From: Bryoerythrophyllum caledonicum
Taxonomy: Eukaryota; Streptophyta; Bryopsida; Pottiales; Pottiaceae
Reading direction: 5' to 3'
DNA: 64,000 bases
NCBI GenBank assembly: GCA_963971425.1
Contig: OZ020515.1
Coordinates: 35,599,856 to 35,663,855 of the forward strand
The translations under genes were made by a program, and so were the position numbers. The notes under the pieces were generated by a model, which made no database searches, had not been told where the DNA came from, and worked only from the letters and a program-made list of their open reading frames with translations. Each line of letters opens with the position of its first letter. The stretch's first letter is position 1. Positions 1 through 11,315 of this stretch are shown piece by piece.

Positions 1-1509
1 ATTTTTTGGTTTGTTTTTGGAACAGAAACAAAACGGGCAGGAGGGACTTTCAGGAAAACTCTTGTATGACATCCGCACGCGCCCAGATTCCTCACCAGGA
101 CGAAATTGTGAGACGCGACTCCGAAACACCATCGTGCATACACATTGCACTGTTGCAGACCTACTTCGGACGAAATCAGAATGAATCTAGATATGACGTT
201 CTTCATAATCTACTCTTTTCGCAAATGATCAAGTTGCTGGTCCGAAGTAGTGGGCCTCTATTATTTTTCTATAAGAAATGCGCTAGTAAAATGGGAGGAT
301 GTGCCATCCCTTTTCGCCTTGACTGGTATTGGCGCACACCGAAAGAAAGCCTGGCTGCCCTAAAGGATATGCCTTATACCAAAGAGACCTCGGACCGATC
401 CCCCGGCGACCCCGCCGCATCGCGCGTCTTGCGTGCTCAACGCCGATCCTTGCAGGGAAATCCAAAAAATATTGCACCTTGGGCGCTGGAAGCCCCCGCA
501 GGAGAGGAGATCATGTTGGTTTTTCCGTACGTTCTCCGTGCAGATCTGGTGCTGGTTTCTCGCGTGAGATCCTTCCCCCAACGCTGGTAAATTTTCGACT
601 GCACGCTAGTTTTGACAGTTGCTGCAGCAGATGGGAGGGGAAATGGTGGCGGCGATCGGAAGCCTCGGCCTACACTCGCGAGCTGCATTCGTCGTCAGAG
701 TTCGGGATTCTAGGCTTTGCTCTTGAGCTTTGTCTGATCTGGGGTCCTCCAGGTGTGTTTTTGTCGGGGAGCCTTTGCTGTTAGGTCGGGGAGAAATGAT
801 GAGAGGCGGTGTCTGGTTTTTACGAGGTTAGGTTGAGATGCTTTGAGTCCAATTTGGGGTGTGTTGTAGAAGAGATTTCACGTTTGCAATGAGGAGAGTC
901 CGAGGTTTGAAGTGTAGTGCCATGTATTTCTGGCGTTTCGTTTTTGTTTTCTGCGTGCTGACATACGGACGGAATTGTGTGGGGTTTCGGTGGCGGCTCT
1001 TTTCTTTCTTTCTGGAGCAGAGAGACGTGAAGCCACGTTGCGTAGCCGGCCCGCGCTAGAAGACTTCCCACGGTTGTTGCTAAGTCACTGACGATTCTGA
1101 AGGTCAGCATCCTATGATTCTTCTGTTTTTGAGCTTCTCGTGGATGTTCGGTCATCCTCTGTTGCGAATCTTAACCAGCGAAACAATGATATTATATTCA
1201 ATGATATTATATAAATCATGCTTGAGCCTGACTTTCAGTGCCACCGTGAAATCCTTCTTTTGACTCGTACGAAGGGGATATAATTCTGCAGTAGAAGTCT
1301 CCAGTCAATGAACTACTCCGAAGGCATTGATCACCGAATTTGAGGACCAGAGTTGGGGTGCTCAAGTTGTGTGAAGTTGGTCTACTTAAACCCTACTCAG
1401 ATTTGAGTAGGTGGGAGGTTTTTTTAATCTAGAGAACCGTAGCGAGGAGCGAGGACTGAGATGGTTGTGTGTTGGTCGCAGAGACTCGGGCTCCAGAGCT
1501 TGGGGAGCT
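1..1509 (+). promoter_or_regulatory. Upstream region of the PHT1 gene
   Basis: No convincing gene is seen here. Several open frames overlap at 6-784, but they are short, lack recognisable motifs and contradict one another. A match to the P1BS element GNATATNC (GGATATGC) lies at 365-372; in plants this is the binding site of PHR1-type phosphate-starvation regulators and is typical of Pht1 promoters, although here it is 1.1 kb from the ATG. A TATA-like TATATAAA lies at 1208-1215, beside a short direct repeat (ATGATATTATA at about 1190 and 1201). The region probably combines promoter and 5' leader. Confidence 0.4.
365..372. promoter_or_regulatory. Candidate P1BS (PHR1-binding) site
   Basis: GGATATGC fits GNATATNC exactly, and the consensus is palindromic. 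It is the only match I found in the 1.5 kb before the phosphate transporter ATG. An 8-mer of this degeneracy can occur by chance, so only the gene context supports it. Confidence 0.35.
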
Positions 1510-3410
1510 ATGGCGATCGGAGCGGGGTCGTCCGAGGTGCTCGGCGCGCTGGACAAGGCGAGAACGCAGTGGTACCACTTCACGACCATTCTCATCGCGG
1601 GCATGGGCTTCTTCACAGACGCATACGACCTGTTCTGCATCTCGACCGTGGCGCGCCTGCTGGGTCGCTTGTACTACTACGACCCACTGGCGGACAAGCC
1701 GGGTGTGCTGCCCCCGAACGTGTCCGCGGCTGTGAACGGGGTGGCGCTCTGCGGGACGTTCTGCGGGCAGCTCTACTTCGGGTGGCTGGGCGACCGGCTG
1801 GGCCGCAAGCGCGTGTACGGGTACACGCTCGTGCTCATGATCGTGACGTCCCTCGCGTCGGGCCTCTCGTTCGGGAGCTCGGCCAAGGGCGTGATGAGCA
1901 CGCTCTGCTTCTTCCGCTTCTGGCTCGGGTTTGGAATCGGAGGTGACTACCCTCTGAGCGCCACCATCATGTCTGAGTACGCCAACCAGAAGACGCGCGG
2001 GGCGTTCATCGCCGCCGTGTTCGCCATGCAGGGCATCGGCATCGTCGCGGGCGCCACGGTCTCCATCATCACGGCCTCCAGCTTCCGCCGCCTCTTCCCC
2101 TCGCCCCCGTTCAATGTCAACGCTGTGCTGTCGCAGCCACCTGAAGCCGATTACGTGTGGCGCATCATCTTCATGTTCGGCGCCCTCCCCGCCGCCGTCA
2201 CGTGCTACTACCGCATGCAGATGCCGGAGACCGCCAGGTACACCGCGCTCGTCATCAAGAACAACCGCCGCGCCGCGCAGGACATGGGCCGCGTGCTGCA
2301 AGTCCAGTTCTCCAATTCCATCGTCGACACGCCCATGGAACACAGCCGGGGTAATCCATCAATTTCACAATGGAAGCCACTGTAGTGTATGCTGTTTCTA
2401 GTTTTCGGTGCCACAGCTCCTGGCACTTTCTTAGTCTCTTGCACTTTTGAGATTAACACGCAGTGCTTGTGTTGTTAGAGGTGTATATATGGAATTCGTA
2501 TAATTTTCACTAAGTTTTTTTTCTTGGGGGAAATGCAGTGCCGGAGTACGGGTTATTCTCCAAGCGGTTCATGAAGCGTCACGGCGTGGAGCTGCTGGGT
2601 TGCACGAGCACATGGTTTTTATTGGACGTGGCTTTCTATTCGCAGAATTTGTTCCAGAAGGACATCTTCACCTCAGTGGGGTGGTTGCCGCCCCAAAAGA
2701 CCATGAGCGCGCTGGAGGAGGTGTTCAAGGTGGGGCGCGCGCAGGCGCTGATCGCGCTGTGCAGCACGGTGCCGGGATACTGGTTCACGGTGGCCCTGAT
2801 CGACGTGGTGGGCCGGTGGATCATCCAGCTGGGCGGCTTCTTCTTCATGACGCTCTTCATGTTCATCATCACGTACGTGTACTACGACCTGCGCGGCACG
2901 CCGTGCGGCGACGGCAAGTTCTGCGGCGGCAACCACGTCGCGTTCCTGGTGCTGTACGCGTTCACGTTCTTCTTCGCCAACTTCGGCCCCAACGCGACCA
3001 CCTTTATCATCCCCGCGGAGCTCTTCCCCGCGCGCCTGCGCTCCACCTGCCACGGCATCTCCGCGGCCGCGGGCAAGGCCGGTGCCATCGTGGGCGCGTT
3101 TGGCTTCCAGTACGCCGCGCAGGGCAAGGGCCCCAACGCGCGCGAAAAGGGCTACCCCGACGGCATCGGCATCAAGAACGCGTTCCTCATTCTCTCCGTC
3201 ATCAACCTGTCAGGCTTCTTCTGCACGTTCATGCTGCCCGAGACCAAGGGCCGCTCGCTCGAAGATCTCTCCGGCGAGAACGATGAGGACCAACGCGACT
3301 ACGTGCTCTCCACCCTCAACGACGACAAGACGTTCAGTGCGCAGCACATCATCTCCTCGCACCACTGGTCCCACCCCTCCATCCGTTCGCCCAGCTTGCA
3401 ACTTGTGTAG
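1510..3410 (+). CDS. PHT1: High-affinity inorganic phosphate transporter, Pht1 family
   Basis: Proton-coupled phosphate uptake carrier of the plasma membrane (major facilitator superfamily). Two exons: 1510-2350 and 2539-3410. The intron 2351-2538 has GT/AG ends and splits a Val codon (phase 1). The predicted protein has 570 residues, slightly longer than the usual ~530 because of a C-terminal tail. The Pht1 signature [13 protein letters not shown] starts at residue 144. The acidic residues expected for phosphate and proton coupling are present: D37 in FFTDAYD, D146 in GGDYP and D310 in [12 protein letters not shown]. The second half has [15 protein letters not shown] and ends the transmembrane core with [16 protein letters not shown] long hydrophilic loop separates the halves. 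The ATG at 1510 gives the usual family N-terminus; an earlier in-frame stretch from 1411 has no ATG and looks like leader. Both exons are strongly GC3-rich, unlike the flanks. Confidence 0.96.
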
Positions 3411-6400
3411 AAGAAAATCAGTACAAATCACTTGTAAGATAGCACTCATCTATACACCACCCTGCCTCTTTTTTACCGTTTTCTATTCAATTTTCGTGCT
3501 CAACATGTGTGTTGTTGCTGCTGCTGGCTCCGGGAGCTCAAGATTTCGTTCTGAATATTGAGTTGACGTGATCAATTCATGACTCCTGCTACTTAAGTTG
3601 ATACGAGGAATTGCTCTCTATCGCAACCACTGAACTTGTATGATGATTAGTAATATTGACGTTGGAGAGGTTGCTGTTGGTACCATCACCAATACATCAT
3701 CCTTCTTTTTTGCTTACTGTTTTTTCATTATAAATTGCTTTCAATATTGATGTAATTCTGCAATTTGAGTGTCTACCTTTGAAAGGGGGAAATAGTATTT
3801 TGTGTACCTTTGAACATAAGCTAAGTGGTGGAACAGACACTTTATTTACGCCAGGAGACTGGAGTTCTTCTTTATTCCTGCAATTTAAGATGATGTAGAG
3901 GACTGCACTTTGTTCCATTTATTGAATTTGCATGCTGAGTGCTATCATTCAGTTGTTGATGTTGAAGAGTTATGTTTCGGTTGTTGCGATGGAAATGCTG
4001 TGGCCTTTCTTTTATTTGTTGTTTTCTCTGATTGATCTTGCAGGGTCATTGTCGGTGAAGACACGCGCTGTGGTTTCATCATGCAGGGGCTTCATTAAAA
4101 TTGACTTTGTCAGGGTTCTTTATAAATTTTCACTGTATTTTTCACAGTTGCTTGCATTCAGATTATGGGACTGAGAGTGAGTGGGCAAAATCGAAGTATC
4201 TCATGCTTTTGGAATATGGCTTTAATGTAGAACTTTGATTGAAGTTTGTTTTGAGAGATTCTTCACTTGTTGTGTAATTATTGATCTCTCTTATCACACT
4301 TGTATGAGTTTTAGAACAGCTCTGTATACAATCAAGTAGGTAGAAGTTGCATTTTTAATCATGTATGAATGTTGGCTTCTGATATTGTACTTCAATGTGA
4401 GCAATCATTAGAGTGCAAGTTTGAGTTGGTTCCATTTGGTTAACCATGGAACATTCGAGGAGCCATTAGGTGGCTTCTGAGATGACACTTTGAGGATGGT
4501 GATTGATGTAAAGGATCGATTTAAATCAATTTTTTTTGGTTAGCCTAATTAGAAGATGTTGCACATTGTGTGCTGAATAGAATCATTGTGGAGTGGATTG
4601 ATGTTTTGGAAATAAAAAGGAAGTGCACGCCATGGAAGTGGCATTGGTGGACATGCTATGATAGTGTATAAAATTTGAAGTGCCTTTAAAGCCGTGTTGA
4701 GATGACTGCCTTTGTTGTTGGGCCATGGGATGTCATGAAAAAAGTTGTAGACGTGCAAGGAGCAGTGAGCCATGTCACAAACAAGGGTAATTCCTATGGA
4801 TGGGAAACGTTGTTGTTGGAGCATCGAACAGTATATGACGGAGTTCTCTTGCATGCAAACAACCTGAATTTTTTTGCGATTACAAAAGCGGCGGAAGTGC
4901 AAGGCAAAGAATGGTTGATTACTATAAAAATTGGTAAGATTTACATAACTTGGCTTTTGGAAGTTGTAACCCACGTGCAAATGGACGAAGCTTGAATTGG
5001 TGAACATGGCGTGGTACTCTTTCCCAATTAGGTATCGGTTGATGTTATTGTGCAACGACATAGGGTTATCCTTTTTGTCGTATCCCGCTGTCCATCATGT
5101 CCGTCTGTCCGACTGTTCGTCCGCCCGCTGTCTTTGGGCCCTTATCCGTCTATTTAGATAACTATGAGTCTACTAGTGGCAATTAAGGGGCAGTGTGCAA
5201 GTGGGGCTCAACGTGCAAGTGAGTGAGGATTTAGGAACGGCGGTCGAAGCGGATCAAATTGCAAGTGGGCTTTCCGTCTAGTACAAGAGGAGTGTAGGTT
5301 GCAAGAAGTTTCTTCTCTCAATGTTAGATAGCCCGTGGCTATTGGGAAGGGAATTGTGTTGATTGTATTAGATCCAAGTAAGCTTGACCTTGAAGTATGT
5401 GTGTGCATGTGGTGAGTGTGTTGTTGTTTGGAAAAGGCTTGGAGTTTTTCTGTAGCAGTATGTGTGTGTGTTTGGCATGTCTGTAGACTGGAGTAGAAGA
5501 AGTAGGTGTTGGCTGAAGTTGTTGTTGATCGTTGGTAGGAGCTGCAGCTGCGAGAGTGGTGGAAGCACGAGCTCTTCTTGTGATTGATGTTAGTTTTCTC
5601 AATCCTAGTTGTGGCTCAATGTAACTAAAGCCAAGACCAATCTTAGTTATTTTTATTTCAAGGCTTGATTTTTTTATGCGTGCAAGTTATTTGTGAGTGA
5701 GTTGAATAAGGACGAGTATAGAGTTGTAGTCAAGAGCTTGATCTCTGGCCCTAGGTCTGCTTTGTTGCAATTGTGCTGCGGAGTGATGGAATTGGAGTAG
5801 TGGAGGCCAAGGTGAGTGTCAAGATTGCATTGCGTCGTATTCCTATCTCAAGTCCTCATTATTGTTACCCGTTAACTCAATTCTTGCTATTGATGGGGTG
5901 GTGGCACTCATGGCCAACTCAATCTCTTGATTTTTGAGTTTTTAGCAAGCATTGAATTGTTAGTAAGATTCCTTTGTTATTATTGTTAAGTCTTTACTAT
6001 TGTGGTAGTTTGTGTGTTAAGGATTGTGGTGCTTAAACTTTGCGGAATCCGGTCGGTGTATCAAGGATCGAGGTAAAATAAACATATAAGATAAAACAAG
6101 TAAATATTAAATGAAACAAAATTTGAATTACCATTTACAAAGGCATTTGAAGTAGTCTTGGTCTCTAGAGAATGTTGTAGACACAATTTTGTGTCCTTAT
6201 TATTCTCTCGGGGCATTTCTTTACGTTGGTGAAACCGTATACTTATTGTGGTTGTTTTCACCTTGTAGAGAAATCAAGATGAAACAACTCCTTACATGAA
6301 TTAGGTAAGTAGGCTTACTAATGAATTGACAAAGGATACAACTAAAACATAAAAGAGGTTTACAATGGGTCATTGTTCAATTTAGACTGAGACATGGGTG

Positions 6401-8529
6401 ATGTCGGTTTGTTGTATAATCGTTGGTGATGGTCCAATATCAGACTCTGTAATAGATAGTGGTGATGAAGGTGCATCAACAAGAAGGTTGGAAGATTGCT
6501 ACTGCAGCTTTTCCTATTCAGGCGGTAATGCAAATGGAAATTCATGTAAAGAATTTGGAATAGATGGAAGAGTGGAAATTGTCACCTTGAATTGGTCATA
6601 TATGTAGTCGGGCTGCATGATTGTATTGATATAGAAATCTTTGGAATTTGTCACATTAATTTTTTCCTTCTTTGAATATAAAGACGCATTTGGTTTTCAG
6701 GCAATATGTGTCACAAATAATTGGATATTAGGCAAATGAAGAACATTTTTAAATTGCTTGGCTTTGCTGCCGGAGAAGGCAATACTGACAATTTCATTTT
6801 CTACCACTCTGTGCGGTTCCCTACCTGCCGCTTAAATAAGGCTACAACTAAAATATACTTGCATTTGTACAACAGATGAGACAACTCAACAAGAAGCAAA
6901 TATGACCTACACGTTGTCTAGATGGAAAATTTGGAAGCTCAAAATCTTGGACTTAGAAAAGAAACTTGTATGTAAATGATATACAAGAGTTTTCCGGACT
7001 AAATGTAGGTTGTGTTGTCGCATATGATAGACTACCTTCGCCATTAGGGATTTTTGATAAATTATGATGAAAGAAGATATAAGATAGTGTAGAAGATGGT
7101 TAGGAAAATAAATCAATATGCTTCAAAAGTTTTAAATGAGGAAGACAATACCATGGATTTATTTAAATTATGTGGAACTTTGTGCCTACATGACTATTAT
7201 TATGTATATGGCATTAAAATGTTGTCTTAATATGGGTTGCATTAGGTTCATATTGAATTTTTATTCCATCATCATGTCATATCATCTTTGATGAAAAAGA
7301 TCCACTTCGAGGCGATTATTCGCTATCCATGCGTGTCTATTGCCCTCACTAATGTTTAAAATCAAACAAGTCTTTGTTATGATAAGCTGCATGAAGTAAA
7401 ATGGTTGTTAGACGAAATTGTTATACAAATTGCAATGCTTTGTAGAATCCAAATCTGCAACATTTCAATTTGATGAATCGATAATCCGCTATAAAGATGT
7501 GTATTGCCATATATAACAATATATGCCAAAAATTTGAGAAAACTTTCATGCACATTTCTTTAGCAATCTACATTAACATCCTATTGTTGAAGATAGATTT
7601 TTTTTAATATAATGTTCTTTCTTTTTATTGACAATAGATCATTTTAGAGTGTCATTTGTAAATAGTAGTCAAGGAATTCTAGAGGCTAATAACTAACTCA
7701 AATATGAATGTGAATGAGGAAAATTTATATGACAATCTAAAATTAGAAGATTAAAAAGAAATTATAAATATATTATGTTTCTTCCAAGTTTTTTTTAAGA
7801 TTTTGTGAGGATAATTATTGTATCCATCTAAAGCACTTGTGTTTACATTAATGCTTCTATAACACTACCACTTATTCTAAAATTCATTTTTCATATACTT
7901 GCCATGAGGGTTGAACGTGTGTAAAGATTTTTTTTGTATTCCAAAGAGTTCAAGGAAATAAAATAAGAATGACAAGAGGCAAGACATTGTCAAACTTCAA
8001 CGATTTACCGACACCTTCATTTTGATTGACTGCCATTTGAAACATTAATAATGACTAAATTCTTAGACTTTATAAAATATAGTTTGAATATGAAAATTTA
8101 GGCATTGAGTTGGTATATTATTTTTTGAAAATCTCGTCGTCTCTAATTTCACAAATTTTGGTACCTTTCTAGTCAATTATTTTATATCTAAGGTTCTTGG
8201 AAGCTACTATATTTTTCTAAATATAGATTCAATAAGATATTTGAAACTTTTCTTATCTCATTATAAAACAAAGTATCCATTGTCATAACTCTAATAGACC
8301 CAAAATAATTCCTTGAAATTCTCTAAAAAGATGTAAATCTAATATTGTAAAAATGATATTTCACTTATAAGTAAAAAATGAGATTTACTTTTAAAGTAAG
8401 TAAACAATTACTACGACAAAAATTTTTTAGTCACATTTGCTTCAATCCTAAAACAAATCTCACTTTCACTTTTATCTTTCACTCTTGGTTTATATTGTAC
8501 ACTAGGGTGACATTCAAATTGGCGTTTCA
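3411..8529. other. AT-rich intergenic region
   Basis: No gene can be supported. 3411 to about 3700 is probably the PHT1 3' UTR and terminator region. A truncated LINE 3' tail sits at 3771-3873. Opposed open frames at 4549-5061 (-) and 4702-4995 (+) have no recognisable motif. From about 6.6 to 8.5 kb the DNA is very AT-rich with no clear repeat. Confidence 0.6.
3771..3873 (+). mobile_element. 5'-truncated LINE 3' tail
   Basis: Shares a block with the 3' UTR of the LINE ending near 58492: a GTCTACC start, a purine-rich AAAGGGGGAAATAG segment, then GGAACAGACACTTTATT and a terminal GGAGTTCTTCTT. The same block occurs at 21410, 22101, 45615, 58361 and 63052. Only the tail is present, as expected from premature end of reverse transcription. 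Confidence 0.7.
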
Positions 8530-9420
8530 GCAATTTGAGGATGGTGTCCCACATTGCTGCCAACTTTGACACCCTCATCAGGGCTAAAAAATTGTTATTT
8601 GACCCTGAAATTTTGGGGACAACATCATCTCTATGATGAAAGCATGAATACCAAATTTCAAGTCCAAGGAACTTATAAAACAAAAGATGTTAATATTAAC
8701 CACCATGGGGTAGCTGTGAGAAAAGTTTCACAGTTGCCAACTTTGACACCCTCCCAAGGATTGAGGAAATTGTTTTTGCCCGTGAAATTTTTGGAGTGAA
8801 AACACCTTTATGTTGATTACATGTGCAAAAATTTTCAAGTCCAAAGAATGCACGAAAAAAATCACATCCCAAATCTACCAACATGTGTAGTTGTGAGAAA
8901 CAAAGGGAAAAACCATTTTACTACTTCCAACTTTGACACCCTCCCTAGGGCTAAGAGTTTGTTATCTCAACATGAAATTTTTGAAACATTGTAACCCTTA
9001 TGTTGATAACATGTGGAAAAAATTTCAAGGCCAGAAAATGTATTCAAAAGAAGATATTCAAAATCTACTAACATGGGGGTTAGTTGTGAGAAAAGTTTCA
9101 CAGCTGCCCACTTTGACACCCTCCCAAGAATTCAAAAAATTGATTTGTCCATGAAATTTTGGGTTTGAATTCATCTTCACGTCAAATACAAGTGTGGAAA
9201 ATTTCAAATCCAAAAGATCTACACAAAAAAATATATACCAAGTCTACCAACATGTGTTCTTGTGAGAAACAAAGGGGGAAGCTTACCACTACTTCCAACT
9301 TCAACACCCTTCCTAGGATTGAAAGTTTTGTTGATACATAATGAAATTTTGGCCACAAGATCATCTCTATGTTGGTAACATGTGAGATAGATTTCAAAGC
9401 CAGAAGATGTACATACAAAA
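8530..9420 (+). repeat. Satellite-like tandem array, ~184 bp monomer, ~368 bp dimer
   Basis: Five units are marked by the phrase CCAACTTTGACACCCTC (with variants) at 8561, 8737, 8927, 9107 and 9295, giving spacings of 176, 190, 180 and 188 bp. Units preceded by GTGAGAAAAGTTTCACAG (8737, 9107) alternate with units preceded by GTGAGAAACAAAGGG (8927, 9295). The real period is therefore a dimer of about 368 bp. Each unit also carries a GAAATTTTTGG-like core and a run of A residues. Short frames inside the array are by-products of the repeat. Confidence 0.85.
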
Positions 9421-10200
9421 AAAAACCGATTGGAGATCAGAAAGATGGGTTAAATGGAAGAAAGTACAATGCACAACTGCTTTGATAAGTGCAGATCAAT
9501 TCAACGGTTCAAGCAGCCGAGGCTCCCCAAAAATTGGTCTCATTGACCACATTTGGGCTCCTTTATTGTTCAAGAGTTAAGACCAACAGTTATACCAACT
9601 AATGACAATTTACATGTCACTCTTGCCCTTAAGTGGTATACTCATTGGTCCTCAATATCATCTTTTTACTAGTAATTAGGCTAATTTCTAAATGGAACAT
9701 ACTAGCAAAGAAAAAATGGTTTCATCAGTCTTAAAGAATAGGAAAAGAAAAGAAATAAAAAAGACAATATGAAGTAAATACCAATTTCAAATACATGCTT
9801 ATCTCTTTTGTATCATCTTACACAATATCTTAATAACGTAACCAAAATCATATTTTCAAACTTATGAAATCAACCCCTGAAGGACCAAGGCATTTTAGAG
9901 GAATCTCTTTTATATCAATCAACAATTGTCAAGATGAAGTGTTTAAGAATTTAACCACGGGATCTTCTTCCAAAATTATATGAGATAATGTGATGAATTT
10001 TTTGTGAGTTTTAATCGTATTAATTAAAAGATAATTGCAGTCAAATTGAAATATTTTGTCCCCCAACAGGATAGTTGGTCCCTTAGGGGTTAAGGTGGGT
10101 CACAAACATTAAAATTATTTCACTATCAAAACATTTTCCTAGAAGGAACATGTGATAGTGGAGTCCTTGGGCTGTGATGAGGAACGGCTCTAGGTGTAAA
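9421..10200. repeat. Dispersed repeat plus small terminal-inverted-repeat element
   Basis: 9427-9562 is an inverted copy of 26034-26160: both have GATGGGTTA, CAAGTGCA-like and CTCCCCAAAAA..TGGTCTCATTGACCAC blocks. 9872-10091 is a 220 bp element bounded by AACCCCTGAAGGACC and GGTCCCTTAGGGGTT, near-perfect terminal inverted repeats of the family that also makes 27.8-30.3 kb. No gene is seen. Confidence 0.6.
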
Positions 10201-10204
10201 TCCG

Positions 10205-10290
10205 TCTCACCCTAAACCCGTCTTCCCCTAAACCCGTCTCCCACTGAGCCCGTCTGCCCCTAAACCCGTTTCCCCGTAAACCCCTAAAAC
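10205..10290 (+). repeat. CCTAAACCCGTCT tandem motif
   Basis: About five copies of a ~16 bp unit resembling CCCCTAAACCCGTCTC lie directly upstream of the RRP7-like gene. The unit is telomere-like but not canonical, and merges into the telo-box at 10296. It may be part of the promoter or 5' UTR. Confidence 0.6.
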
Positions 10291-10295
10291 CCCAG

Positions 10296-10304
10296 AAACC
10301 CTAA
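10296..10304 (+). promoter_or_regulatory. Telo-box AAACCCTAA
   Basis: Exact AAACCCTAA 48 bp before the ATG of the RRP7-like gene. Telo-boxes are a known feature of plant promoters of ribosomal-protein and ribosome-biogenesis genes, which fits the product. Confidence 0.65.
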
Positions 10305-10351
10305 TTCGGCTTCGCGTCCGGCTTCACTCGCAGCTGCACTCGCGCGAGGCC

Positions 10352-11315
10352 ATGGTCGCCATGAAATCTCGCTCGAAATCCAGCAACAGAGCGGCCAAGC
10401 CTGACGCCGCCGGTGTTGCCGCGGACGCCACGCAGCTGAGCGAGCGCACGCCGGATTCCACCATCCCGGAGTCCGTGCAGGGCATCAAGAGTAGGTCTCG
10501 CCTCGTCGTTTTTGCACTTTCACCTCTTGCTTCGGTGCTGAGTTCGTGATTTACTTTTCAGAATGGATTTCGAATTATAAGGCCAAGAGACCTGGTGTCG
10601 AGGTTCTGCAACGGCAGATTGATCAGTGGATGGCGGATTATGATGCGCGGGAATTGCAGGTAGGGTTTTGAAGTTGTAGGCTCGGAGTTTTGAATCCAGT
10701 CAGGTCTTGTTTTAAAAGTTTAAAGGACGACTCGAAGTCATCTTTCAGGAGAAAATTGTGATTCTTAGAGGTATTGTGTGCTTGTAAATATGTTTCTGGA
10801 GAGTGCAGCTGTGCGGAAGACGAAGAATTTGCGTTTAGAAGCTGTTTTGATGTACTGGTTGGATCGCAGGCAAAGAGAGACAGAGAAGCTGCTGAAGCAG
10901 AGGATGGATGGACAGTCGTCGTAGCTAAAACAGGTCGGAAAAAGACCACCGATGAGGCAGGCTTGTCTGTGGGAGCTGTAGCTCTAGAAGCTGCGGAAGA
11001 TCGTGGAAACAAGAAGAAGAAGCGGAAGGCAGACGCCGCCCTTGACTTCTATCGCTTCCAAAGACATGAGGCTCGCAGGAACGGTGAGGACTCGTTTGTT
11101 GTATTCTTTGTACAGTTTGCAGGAAAGATCAGTTGGAGACATCCACTTTGAGTTAGGACATTGGTTTGGTATGTAACAAATCAACCTCTTCTGGCGATGC
11201 TTTCTGACCTCGTTCTTTGTTTCACGCAGAGGTTCTGGAGTTACAGGAAAGGCTTCAGGAGGACAAGAAGAGGATTGCAGCGATGAAAGCGGCACGGAAG
11301 TTCCGGCCTTTTTAG
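10352..11315 (+). CDS. RRP7: Ribosomal RNA-processing protein 7 (Rrp7) homolog
   Basis: Nucleolar factor for small-subunit (18S) rRNA processing. Four exons: 10352-10490, 10562-10659, 10870-11083 and 11230-11315, all with GT/AG introns, giving 178 residues. The C-terminal Rrp7 domain is clear: WISNYKAKRPGVEVLQRQID with DQWMADYDARE in exon 2; a DGWTVV strand and a Lys/Arg-rich segment in exon 3; then FYRFQRHEARRN leading into the final helix (LQERLQEDKKRI) and the family's terminal ARKFRPF. The N-terminus is short and basic and has no RNP/RRM-like domain, as in other plant homologs, which also vary there. A second ATG four codons downstream (10364) is possible. The telo-box just upstream supports a ribosome-biogenesis role. 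Confidence 0.88.

Noticed and set aside
6..590. 194-codon frame at the window start
   Set aside because: No domain, mixed composition, overlaps other frames; more likely promoter or 5' flank.
1429..2343. 304-codon minus-strand frame
   Set aside because: Antisense shadow of PHT1 exon 1; GC-rich codons leave few stops on the opposite strand.
4549..5061. 170-codon minus-strand frame and opposed 97-codon plus frame
   Set aside because: Mutually overlapping, AT-rich, no motif recognised; not enough to call a gene.
8530..9420. CRISPR-like array
   Set aside because: Repeats are continuous ~184 bp tandem units without spacers, in a plant nuclear context.
10205..10304. Telomere or interstitial telomere tract
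   Set aside because: The CCCTAAA units are broken by GTCT and do not form an exact heptamer array; better read as promoter motifs.
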